DNA from: CAYTLW01 sp964438735
Lineage (GTDB): Bacteria; Myxococcota_A; UBA9042
Reading direction: 5' to 3'
Length of the DNA stretch: 64,000 bases
Assembly: GCA_964438735.1 (NCBI GenBank)
Contig: CAYTLW010000008.1
Coordinates: forward strand, 52,349 to 116,348
The notes under the pieces are model-generated. The model searched no databases and was not told the DNA's origin. It saw nothing but the letters and a program-made list of their open reading frames with translations. This document shows positions 16,404 to 24,646 of this stretch, piece by piece (within the stretch, counting starts at the first letter, position 1; the number at the start of each line of letters is the position of its first letter). A program made the position numbers and the translations under genes.

Positions 16404-18569
16404 TCAAGCACCGCTGAGAGCATCGGCGATCTCCGGCGCTCCGGCAGCGGCGCGAGACAGGCGCGCCAACATGGCGCCCAGGACCGGCTCGGCGGCGTCG
16501 GGCTCCAGGGAGATGCACATCGGCAGCACGCTGGCATCCATGTCGACGCGACTGGCCGCGACGAGGATCGGCAGGGCCGCCCGTTCGCTGGCGTTCAGCG
16601 GGCGGACCTCTTCGTAGGCCCGGCGCATGGCCATCGCCACCGCCGATCGGATCTCCGCCGGTCGCCCGCTCTCGGTGGCCCAGTACACCGACAGCCGGTC
16701 GATGGCGCGGGCCAGATCCCACACCGCAAGGTCCACGTCGCAGAGGTCCCAATCGATCACCGACCACGCCCCACCGTCCGTCCGACGGAGCACGTTTCCC
16801 GGGCCGAAGTCGCCATGCACAAGGACCTGCGGACAGCGTTCGATCACGCCGGCCAGCCGACGACCGGTCGCGGTGAGCAGCGACTCCAGCCGAGCTCGCA
16901 GCGGGTGGTTGTCGAATCTCGCGGCGCAGTCCACGTCGCGGGCCATGTGCAGCTGCCAGGCGGCCGCCGGCGACACGTGGCGCAGGACCCGGGTGCCGAC
17001 CCGGATGCCGCCAGCCGGGCGACCGCCGCCTGCCATGTCGCCGCCCCGCACATGAATGGTCGCCAGCAATGCGGCCACCTGCGCCGCCTCCCCGACCGGG
17101 ATGTCCTCATCGCCGATCGAGCGCCCGCCCATGTCCGGGTACAGGGCCAACAGGTCGTCGCTGAAGACCATCACCTCGTCGCCGTCGCGATCGCCCAGCG
17201 GCAGGGGCACTCGTATTCCGCGCTCGGCCAGCACCCGGCTGACGCGGTGGGTGAAGGCCACCGACGCAGCGGGGCGACCGGCACCGACATAGCGCTTGGC
17301 GTAGAAGGTTCCGCCCTCGCATTGAAGTAGCGCGGTGGGACCATGGGCGCCGATGGCCACCCAACACAGCCTCTTGATGGCGCCGAGACGCTGCCGGCGG
17401 GTGCGCACCAGGGCCTCGAACGCCTGTCCGGTGAGGTCCAGATGTCGCAACTCGATACCCCAGAGGCGATGCTCGGGGGCGACGCGGTTGAGCCGTTGCT
17501 CGGCCAGCGCGGCCAGGTCCATGGCGCCAATGGTGATCGCTCGCGCGATCGCCGCATGCCAGACCCAGGCCTCCGTGGCGCCCTGCTGCAGCATGCGCTC
17601 CAGGTCTGCGCGCTCGTCCGCCACCCATACAGGGTCGACCAGCTTGGCGATCAGGTCCTGGGAGGACGCTTCCGCAGATGCCGGGGCCGGCGGCGTGGTC
17701 GGGCGTTGAAACCAGCGCAGGGCGGGCGAGTCTGCGACGAGCTCCTGCAGCTCTGCTACCGCGCCATCAACGTCGCCGGCGCGCCCTTTCGCCAAGGCCG
17801 CCTTGGCGGCGTCGCCCACCTTGTCCGCCCGAGCGCCAAGCGGCTGCAGCAACTCGGTAGCGCCCTGCATGTCTTCGTCGGCAAGGCACAGGATCACCGC
17901 GTCCACCCGTGCTCGATCGGCCGCCGGCTGCTCGCGCACGGCCTCCCGCCACCAGCGCAAGGCGGCCTGCGGGTCCCGCCGTTCCAACGCCACGCAGCCC
18001 AGTCCATAGCGGACCGCGTCCGATTCGGGCACCCAGGCCAGGGCGACCCGATAGTGGCGCTCGGCTTCGCCCAGGCTGCCGTTGTGGTGGGCCCGTCGAC
18101 CGCGCTCCCAGGCGGCCAGCCCGGCGGCCGGCTCGTCCTCTTCGGCCGCTTGCTTGCCGCGAATGCGGCCGTCGCCCGCCCGGGGCAGCGCGCGCACGTC
18201 ATCCGGCAGCCCACGACAACCCACCGGCCGACTCCATTCGAGCTGGGTCGAGGTCAGGTCGGCGCCTTGCAAGTCGGCATCGCGCAGGTCGGCGCCCGAC
18301 AGGTCCGCACCGGACAGGTCCGCGCCGCGCAGGTCAGCACCGCGCAGGTCGGCCAGGGTCAGGTCGGCAGCAGACAGCCGCGCTCCGCGCAAACGTGCGC
18401 CACTGAGATTGGCCAGCTCCAGGCAGGCATGACGCAGATCAGCGTCGTTCAGATCGGCCCCCGAAAAAAGGCCGCCGCGCAGGTCCACCTCGCGTAGATC
18501 CAGCGGCGCGTCGCCCGAACGAGCCGGCAGCAGCGGTGCGTCGAAGTGGGCCTCGTCAGCGCTGGGCAT
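16404..18569 (-). CDS. Pentapeptide-repeat / TPR / aminoglycoside phosphotransferase-like fusion
   Basis: A 721-residue three-part protein. ATG 18569 leaves 7 nt after the upstream stop; the earlier TTG would overlap it. Residues about 25-115 form a pentapeptide-repeat helix with repeated A(D/N)Lxx units (ADLRGADLRGADLSGADLSG). Residues about 140-290 are TPR-like (GSLGEAERHYRVALAWVPESDAV). The C-terminal half is an APH/choline-kinase-like fold: VHGDFGPGNVL is the catalytic loop (HxDxxxxN) and VIDWDLCDVDLAVWDLAR the metal-binding IDWD. The catalytic residues are present, so it could phosphorylate a small molecule or a protein hydroxyl; the substrate is unknown. The fusion suggests scaffolded kinase activity in the cytoplasm. 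There is no TM or signal. Confidence 0.85.
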   Translation of the reverse strand: MPSADEAHFDAPLLPARSGDAPLDLREVDLRGGLFSGADLNDADLRHACLELANLSGARLRGARLSAADLTLADLRGADLRGADLSGADLSGADLRDADLQGADLTSTQLEWSRPVGCRGLPDDVRALPRAGDGRIRGKQAAEEDEPAAGLAAWERGRRAHHNGSLGEAERHYRVALAWVPESDAVRYGLGCVALERRDPQAALRWWREAVREQPAADRARVDAVILCLADEDMQGATELLQPLGARADKVGDAAKAALAKGRAGDVDGAVAELQELVADSPALRWFQRPTTPPAPASAEASSQDLIAKLVDPVWVADERADLERMLQQGATEAWVWHAAIARAITIGAMDLAALAEQRLNRVAPEHRLWGIELRHLDLTGQAFEALVRTRRQRLGAIKRLCWVAIGAHGPTALLQCEGGTFYAKRYVGAGRPAASVAFTHRVSRVLAERGIRVPLPLGDRDGDEVMVFSDDLLALYPDMGGRSIGDEDIPVGEAAQVAALLATIHVRGGDMAGGGRPAGGIRVGTRVLRHVSPAAAWQLHMARDVDCAARFDNHPLRARLESLLTATGRRLAGVIERCPQVLVHGDFGPGNVLRRTDGGAWSVIDWDLCDVDLAVWDLARAIDRLSVYWATESGRPAEIRSAVAMAMRRAYEEVRPLNASERAALPILVAASRVDMDASVLPMCISLEPDAAEPVLGAMLARLSRAAAGAPEIADALSGA

Positions 18570-18576
18570 GGCAGGC

Positions 18577-20877
18577 CTACAAGCAGACAACGCCGAATTG
18601 ACAGGTCTTTCCCTTGGGGCATTTGCCGCCCGGGCCGCAGAAATCGGGCAGTCCGGCGGGCACCTTGAACGGCAGGCAGATGGTCGCCACGCAGGAGTTG
18701 TTCTTCTTGCAGTCGGCGTCGGTCTGGCATTGGCCAGGCTGCGGTATGGGCTGGTCGCTATCGAGGCAGAAGCCGAGCGTGCAGGCCTGGCCTTTGGGGC
18801 AATCCTTGCTCGAGTTGCAGTCCTTGGGCGCGCAGACGGCGATCAGGCATTGCTCGTCCGCCTTGCAGTCGTCGTCGCTGGTGCACAGGTCCACGGGCAG
18901 GCCGGGGATCTCCGGCACGCAAACGCCCGCGGCGCAGACCAGCTTGAACCCTCCGATGGACAGGCATTCCGAAGACTTGGTGCACTCGATGGTGGGGATG
19001 ATGGCCGGGATGCACAGCCCCTTGAAGCACTTCTCGTTCGAGGCGCAATCGGTCTTATGTGAGCACATCTTGGGCACGCAGAGCTTGGCGATGCACTGCT
19101 CGTCGGTCTTGCACTCCTTGTCCGAGCTGCAGCCGGAGATGGGGATCTGGCCAGGCAGGCATTCGCCGTAGAGGCACTTCTTGCCCTTGGGACAATCGGA
19201 GTTGTTCTTGCAAGTGTCCGGGGCGCAGCTGGACAGCTGGCAGACGAATCCTTCGGGGCAGGTGTTGCTGTCGGTGCAGAAGTTGGCCGGCACGGTCTGG
19301 GGCGGCACGCAGTAGCCGTCGTAACAGTAGGTGCCGACCTTGCAGTCGCCCTGCTTTTTGCAGGGCACGGGCGGCAGGCAGATGGGCGCAAAACAGAGTT
19401 CGCCCTGGATGCATTGGATGTCCTTGGTGCAGCTGGTCTCGTCATCGCAGGCATCACCGATGCCATCGCCGTCCGTGTCGGCCTGGTTGCCGTTCTTGAC
19501 GTCTGGGCAGTTGTCGAAGGCGTTCAGCCACTTGTCGCCGTCGAGATCCTTGTCGCAGACGTCGCCCTCGCCGTCGCCATCCATGTCGCTCTGCTTGGGA
19601 TTGGGCACCACCGGGCAGTTGTCCTTGTCGTCGAGCACGCCATCGAAGTCCTTGTCGTTGGTCATGTCGCAGGCGTCGCCCTTGCCATTGCCGTCCCCAT
19701 CTGCCTGATCGGCATTGGGCTGGAAGGGGCAGTTATCCTTCGTATTGGGCACCAGGTCGCCATCCATGTCGGCGTCGCAGGCGTCGCCCTTGTTGTCGCC
19801 GTCCAGGTCCTTCTGTTGTGGGTTGGGCACGCTGGGGCAGTTGTCGTCGGGATCGGCGACGCCATCCTGGTCCTTGTCCTTGGGCTGGTTGTCGAAGGGA
19901 TCGCAGGCGTCGCCCACCCCGTCGCCGTCGTCGTCCGCCTGGTCGGCGTTGGCCACGTAGGGGCAGTTATCCTCGAGGTTCTTGGATCCGTCTCCGTCCA
20001 GATCCTTGTCGCAGACGTCGCCCCACTTGTCGCCGTCGACGTTGCCCTGGTCCGTATTGGGCAGGTCGACGCAATTATCCGACTCGTTGACGATGCCGTC
20101 GCCATCCCGATCCGAATCGCAGATGTCGCCGATGCCATCGCTGTCGGCGTCTTCCTGCTTGGTATTGATCGTGTTCGGGCAGTTATCGTTGACGTCCCAG
20201 ATGCCGTCCTTGTCGCTGTCGATCAGCGGCCCGGTGTCCACGCCGGCGACGTCGAAGGTGTCATATGTCGGGCCCGAGTCTGTGTTGCCGGCGTCGGGCT
20301 GCGCGGTATCGACGACGCCCGCATCCGGTCCGGCGTCGAAGGCGACGTCGGCCGGTGTACCCAGGTCCGGCTGTCCCGCATCGCCAGCGTCCGTGCCACC
20401 GGCGTCGACGGCGCCGCTATCGATGGGTCCAGAGGGGATGATCACCGGCTGCGGGGGCTTGCGGGTCTCGTCCTCGCGCAGCACGCGGAAGCTCAGGTAG
20501 GTCGCCGGCTCGGCCTCCGGCGGGTGGCTGCCAAGCAAGCCGCCGCCTGTGCGCGCGTCGACGAAGTAGAGCACGGTGGTGCCGCGCGGTTGGGGCGGGA
20601 TCTCACCGCGCCATGTGTGGCTGCCGATGGACGTCATGTGCACTTTGGCGAACGACAACGTGCCGTCCATGCGAGCGTAGGACAGGCGCACCCAGTCCAG
20701 GTCGGGATCGCCGCGGACCGTGGCCCACACCGTGTAGGCGGCGCTGTCGCTCCAGGTATCCTCCAACTGGGTCACCTGGATGAATCGCGGCCCGTCGGCG
20801 CCGTCATCGAAGCACGCGCACAGCGAAACGACCGTGGCCACCATCGCGATGTGCCGCCCGAGAGTGGAGTGATGCAT
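18577..20877 (-). CDS. Lipoprotein with thrombospondin type 3 repeats and long Cys-rich tail
   Basis: A 766-residue lipoprotein. ATG 20877 follows AGGTGAT; lipobox SLCAC. An N-terminal beta domain (residues about 25-125) is followed by an Asp/Ala/Gly spacer (about 130-210). Residues about 215-480 hold some ten thrombospondin type 3 repeats (DxDxDGIGDxCD and NCPxxPNPxQxDxDGD), which bind calcium. The remaining 280 residues are packed with pairs of cysteines in units such as CKxxxDCxxGxxCxxxxC, resembling repeats in dickkopf-like or conotoxin-like Cys-rich proteins, all probably disulfide-bonded outside the cell. No enzyme motif. It overlaps nothing, and ends 7 nt before the fusion-kinase gene, so the two may be co-transcribed. 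Confidence 0.85.
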   Translation of the reverse strand: MHHSTLGRHIAMVATVVSLCACFDDGADGPRFIQVTQLEDTWSDSAAYTVWATVRGDPDLDWVRLSYARMDGTLSFAKVHMTSIGSHTWRGEIPPQPRGTTVLYFVDARTGGGLLGSHPPEAEPATYLSFRVLREDETRKPPQPVIIPSGPIDSGAVDAGGTDAGDAGQPDLGTPADVAFDAGPDAGVVDTAQPDAGNTDSGPTYDTFDVAGVDTGPLIDSDKDGIWDVNDNCPNTINTKQEDADSDGIGDICDSDRDGDGIVNESDNCVDLPNTDQGNVDGDKWGDVCDKDLDGDGSKNLEDNCPYVANADQADDDGDGVGDACDPFDNQPKDKDQDGVADPDDNCPSVPNPQQKDLDGDNKGDACDADMDGDLVPNTKDNCPFQPNADQADGDGNGKGDACDMTNDKDFDGVLDDKDNCPVVPNPKQSDMDGDGEGDVCDKDLDGDKWLNAFDNCPDVKNGNQADTDGDGIGDACDDETSCTKDIQCIQGELCFAPICLPPVPCKKQGDCKVGTYCYDGYCVPPQTVPANFCTDSNTCPEGFVCQLSSCAPDTCKNNSDCPKGKKCLYGECLPGQIPISGCSSDKECKTDEQCIAKLCVPKMCSHKTDCASNEKCFKGLCIPAIIPTIECTKSSECLSIGGFKLVCAAGVCVPEIPGLPVDLCTSDDDCKADEQCLIAVCAPKDCNSSKDCPKGQACTLGFCLDSDQPIPQPGQCQTDADCKKNNSCVATICLPFKVPAGLPDFCGPGGKCPKGKTCQFGVVCL

Positions 20878-20971
20878 GGCGATCACCTGTGGTCGTGGCC
20901 GCTGAGGGCCTCGTCGCATGGGGGCCGGACGATACCATGCGCCGGCCCGACTTTCACGCCTTGCTTGCGCC

Positions 20972-22024
20972 TCAGACCGCGCCTGTCGCGTCCTCGTAGG
21001 CGGCGATCGCTGCCCGCAGGTCATCGGCGACGCTGCGCCGGAGCGAGTCCGGTTCGAGCACCTCGACCGAAGGGCCAAAGCTGAGCAGCCACGAGCGAAG
21101 ATCGGGTGTGATCGGCACGCTCCAGGCCATCTCACACCCGCCGTCGGCGAGATCGGCGCAGCGCTGGCTGGCATGCCACAAGCGCTCCCTGGCGTATCGG
21201 GCCGCTCCTGGCGCAAATCGGACGCGTACGGCCTCGGGGAATTCGCCGTGAAAAAGGCCGAAGCTGCTGCTGAAGTAGCTGTCCGGCGTGTAGCCAGCAG
21301 GGGCCGCAAAGCGCACTCCGCGCTGCCAACTGGCGTCCACCACGCGGTGCACGGCGAAGAGTCGGATGCGGCCATGGTGGGTCGAGTCGGCGACCAGGTA
21401 GAGGCGACCGCGGTAGTAGGCCAGCGTCAGCGGTCGCACCGTCAGCTCCAGCACCTCGCCAGTGCTCGAGTCCGGGTAGGACAGCTGCAATTCGTCGCTG
21501 CGCAGCACGGCCGTCAAGATGTCGTTGAGGCAGTCGTCGTAATGTTCGCCCTCGGCGGCGACCACGGGAGCGTCGGGTACGGCATATAGCTTGCGCTCCA
21601 GGTCCAGCCCGTCGAGGTCTCGTTCGGCGAGGCGGTCGGCGACCTTGTCGAAAGCGCCGCGCATGGAGGCGTAGAGTTCGGTTCCCCGGGCGAAGGCCAG
21701 CATGGATCGACCCAGGTAGAGGGCCAGCAACTCGCCGCGGGTAAATGTGATGCTGCTCGCGGGGCCGGTGGGCAGGACCGACCAGCGTTTGCGGCCATCT
21801 TCGTCGATGCCCCGGGTATGGACCAGGTGGTCTTCCTGCAGGACCGCCAGGTCCCGACTGATGGTGCGTCGGGTGACGCCTGTGCGCTCGCGCAGCTGCG
21901 CCACTGTGAGGCCGCCACGGGCATTGGCCAGGGCCAGGTAGATGCGCAGCAGTCGTTGGGCCTGGCTATACGGCCGCCGGACTCGATCCGCCGCCGCCGT
22001 GGAATCATGTTTGTCCGCTGCCAT
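20972..22024 (-). CDS. HTH and WYL-domain transcriptional regulator
   Basis: A 350-residue DNA-binding regulator. ATG 22024 overlaps the der stop by one base (TGATG), indicating coupling; the GTG directly before is an alternative. Residues about 20-80 form a DeoR/HTH_11-type helix-turn-helix (LTVAQLRERTGVTRRTISRDLAVL). The central and C-terminal parts match the WYL/YafY layout: RPLTLAYYRGRLYLVADSTHHGRIRLFAVHRV is the WYL strand region, with AYYRGRLYLVA replacing the canonical WYL core, followed by a WCX-like C-terminal extension. WYL regulators sense nucleic acids or nucleotides in many systems. Being in one operon with der and era is unusual and does not identify its targets. Confidence 0.85.
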   Translation of the reverse strand: MAADKHDSTAAADRVRRPYSQAQRLLRIYLALANARGGLTVAQLRERTGVTRRTISRDLAVLQEDHLVHTRGIDEDGRKRWSVLPTGPASSITFTRGELLALYLGRSMLAFARGTELYASMRGAFDKVADRLAERDLDGLDLERKLYAVPDAPVVAAEGEHYDDCLNDILTAVLRSDELQLSYPDSSTGEVLELTVRPLTLAYYRGRLYLVADSTHHGRIRLFAVHRVVDASWQRGVRFAAPAGYTPDSYFSSSFGLFHGEFPEAVRVRFAPGAARYARERLWHASQRCADLADGGCEMAWSVPITPDLRSWLLSFGPSVEVLEPDSLRRSVADDLRAAIAAYEDATGAV

Positions 22025-23589
22025 CACGCCTCCCGCGGTGGCTTGTCTTCGGTCCCGGTCTGCGCCGATGCGATGTCGACCTCGCCCACGGAGTCGTCGT
22101 TGCCAGGCGCCTCCGCGTCGACTCCTTCGCCGTGCGCCTCCACACCGTCCAGCTCGGCCACATCGGGCATATGGTCCATGCCGCTGGCCGGGGCCGGGCG
22201 CCTGGCCTGGCGCGCCTTCTTGCCCTTGATGCGCAGTCGGATGGGCGCACCATCAAACGAGAAGTCCGCCCGGAATCGGTTGATCAAGAAGCGACGATAG
22301 TGCTCGGCCATGGCCTTTTCATTGTTGACTTGCAAGGCGAAGGTCGGCGGCCTTACGCCGACCTGGGCGCCGAAATAGATCTTCAGTCGCTTGCCCCGCC
22401 AGACCGGCGGCTGCCGGTGGCGTTGCACACCCTCCAACCACCGATTGAGCTTGCCGGTGGGGATCCAGGTATCGAACGCCGTGAAGACTTTCAGCACCGT
22501 CTCCATCACCTTCTGCACCCGTCGCCCCGTGAGTGCGCTGACGAAGACGGTCGGCGCGTGGGCAACGAAGGGCAGCCGCTCGCGCAGGTCATGCTCGTAG
22601 GCAGCCATGGTGCGGGTGTCCTTTTCGACCACATCCCACTTGTTGCAGATCACCACGCAGGCCCGGCCTCGACGCTCGATCAGGGCAGCGATGCGGGCGT
22701 CCTGGTCGGCGATCTCGCGCGTCGTATCCAGCACCAGCAAGGCCACATGACTGCGCTCCAGGGCGCGCACTGCGCGGCTGACTGAATACTGCTCGACGCT
22801 GTGGCTGATGCGCGGGCGTCGCCGCATGCCGGCCGTGTCGATGAGGGTGCACGCGGTGCCCTCGTGGTCGATCTCGATGTCGATGGCGTCGCGGGTGGTG
22901 CCCGGTTGATCGGAGATGAGCATCCGATCGTCGCCCAGCATGGCGTTGATCAACGTCGACTTGCCCACATTGGGCCGGCCGATGACGCAGATTCGGATCC
23001 GATCGACAAAACCGCCGCGTTGCTGCTGCTGTGGACCCTGCGGGCCCTCCTCCATGCCGTCGTCGATCTCAGCGAATGCGTCGCGTTGATCGAGCGCCTC
23101 GATCACATCATCGAGCAGGTCCAGCAGGCCGCGGTTGTGTTCGGCCGAGACCGAATACACCCGCTCGACGCCCAGGCTGTACAGCTCCATGCCGAGCGCG
23201 TCATGGCGTTCCACGTCGCACTTATTGGCGACGCAGAACACCGGCTTGTCGCTCCGCCGAAGCACGGCGCCGATCTCGGTATCCGCCGGCGTGACGCCCT
23301 CGCGTGCATCGCACAACCAGATGACGGCGTCGGCCTCTTCGATGGCCACGGCGGCCTGCCTGCGCATCAACGACAGCATGCCGGTGCGCTCTTCGGGATC
23401 GAAGCCGCCGGTGTCGATCAACTGCAACCTGCGCCCGTTCTGCTCGCAGATCGCATATTGCCGATCGCGGGTGACGCCGGGTTCATCTTCGACGATGGCC
23501 CGGCGCTCGCCGACCCAGCGATTGAAGAGCGTCGACTTGCCCACATTGGGGCGGCCGACCAGGGCGATCAACGGAATGGACGCGCTCAT
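22024..23589 (-). CDS. der: Ribosome biogenesis GTPase Der (EngA)
   Basis: A 521-residue double GTPase needed for 50S subunit assembly. The first G domain has GRPNVGKST (near residue 11) and DTGGF; the second has GRPNVGKSTLINAMLGDDR, DTAGMRRR and NKWD. A KH-like domain follows (about residues 370-460). An acidic C-terminal extension of about 60 residues (Ala/Asp/Glu-rich) goes beyond the standard length of about 440-490. A loop between the two G domains is also acidic and Gln-rich. ATG 23589. It is 7 nt downstream of era, and its stop overlaps the WYL regulator start. Confidence 0.97.
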   Translation of the reverse strand: MSASIPLIALVGRPNVGKSTLFNRWVGERRAIVEDEPGVTRDRQYAICEQNGRRLQLIDTGGFDPEERTGMLSLMRRQAAVAIEEADAVIWLCDAREGVTPADTEIGAVLRRSDKPVFCVANKCDVERHDALGMELYSLGVERVYSVSAEHNRGLLDLLDDVIEALDQRDAFAEIDDGMEEGPQGPQQQQRGGFVDRIRICVIGRPNVGKSTLINAMLGDDRMLISDQPGTTRDAIDIEIDHEGTACTLIDTAGMRRRPRISHSVEQYSVSRAVRALERSHVALLVLDTTREIADQDARIAALIERRGRACVVICNKWDVVEKDTRTMAAYEHDLRERLPFVAHAPTVFVSALTGRRVQKVMETVLKVFTAFDTWIPTGKLNRWLEGVQRHRQPPVWRGKRLKIYFGAQVGVRPPTFALQVNNEKAMAEHYRRFLINRFRADFSFDGAPIRLRIKGKKARQARRPAPASGMDHMPDVAELDGVEAHGEGVDAEAPGNDDSVGEVDIASAQTGTEDKPPREA

Positions 23590-23596
23590 GGCTCCC

Positions 23597-24646
23597 TCAG
23601 CGGCCTACGTAGCCGAAGCGGCGTAGCGTGGCCAGGCGCTCGCTCCAGCGAGCTTCGACGCGCACCAGCGTCTGCAGGTAGACCTTGCGGTCGATCATCT
23701 TCTCGATCTCGCGCCTGGACGCCTGACCGATGGCCTTGAGCCGGGCGCCGCCGCGACCCACCAGGATGCCGCGCTGGCTGGTCCGCTCGACGTGGATCAG
23801 GGCCTGCACGTGCACCTTCTCTTCGGACTCGTCCCAGACCTCGATCTCCACCGCCACGCCGTAGGGCACCTCCTGCTCGATCTGCAGGAAGACCTGCTCG
23901 CGAATCAACTCGGCGGCCAGGAAGCGCAGGCTGCGATCGGTCAACTGGTCGGCGCTGTACAACTGCGGCCCCGCCGGCATGTGGTCTTCGATGGCCGCCA
24001 CCAGGCTGTCCAGGCCGTCGCCCTCGCGGGCGCTGATGGGGATCAGGGCCTCGGCATCGGTGGCGCTGCCATAGGCGGCCATCAACGGCAGCAGGTGCGG
24101 CTTGCGTACGGCGTCGATCTTGTTCAGGGCGATGAGCCAGCGTCGGCCGTGTTCCCGAATCTGGTGGATGATCCGGCGGTCGTCGGCCGGGATGCGCTCG
24201 TCCAGGGGCGGCGGTCCATCGGTGGCTACCTGCTCGTCCGGTTGTCGCAGCTGGACGCGCTGGGCACGGCGCTTCCCTTTGCGGCGCCCACCCTGGTGCA
24301 CGCGGCGGGCATCGACGACCAGCACCACCAGGTCCACGGTCTGCATCGCCTCCACCGCGATGCCGACCATGGCGCGGTTGAGACGAGAACGTGGCTCGTG
24401 CAGTCCCGGGGTGTCGATGAACACGACCTGGGTGGACTTCGTTGTCAGGATGCCGCGGATCTGGTCCCGAGTGGTCTGCGGCTTGGGGCTGACGATGGCC
24501 AGTTTCTCGCCCAGCATGGCGTTCATCAGCGTGGACTTGCCCGCGTTCGGCCGACCGGCCAGCGTGGCGAAACCACTGCGGGTGATGGCCAGCCCGGTGG
24601 CCGGCGGCTCAGCGGCTTGCGGCTCGGCGGCGGGTGGCTCAGTCAT
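23597..24646 (-). CDS. era: GTPase Era with basic insertion
   Basis: A 349-residue GTPase that binds 16S rRNA during 30S maturation. Motifs: GRPNAGKST (residues 31-39), TTRDQIRG, DTPG (78-81) and NKID. The C-terminal KH domain is complete (GILVGRGGARLKAIGQASRREIEKM). Two oddities: an N-terminal Ala/Pro/Glu tail of about 18 residues, and an inserted segment at about residues 116-150, very rich in Lys/Arg (GGRRKGKRRAQR), where standard Era (about 300 residues) has a short loop. The insertion could add RNA affinity. The start ATG 24646 overlaps the end of the rdgB-rsmB gene by 8 nt, so the three-gene rRNA-maturation unit is likely one operon. Confidence 0.96.
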   Translation of the reverse strand: MTEPPAAEPQAAEPPATGLAITRSGFATLAGRPNAGKSTLMNAMLGEKLAIVSPKPQTTRDQIRGILTTKSTQVVFIDTPGLHEPRSRLNRAMVGIAVEAMQTVDLVVLVVDARRVHQGGRRKGKRRAQRVQLRQPDEQVATDGPPPLDERIPADDRRIIHQIREHGRRWLIALNKIDAVRKPHLLPLMAAYGSATDAEALIPISAREGDGLDSLVAAIEDHMPAGPQLYSADQLTDRSLRFLAAELIREQVFLQIEQEVPYGVAVEIEVWDESEEKVHVQALIHVERTSQRGILVGRGGARLKAIGQASRREIEKMIDRKVYLQTLVRVEARWSERLATLRRFGYVGR

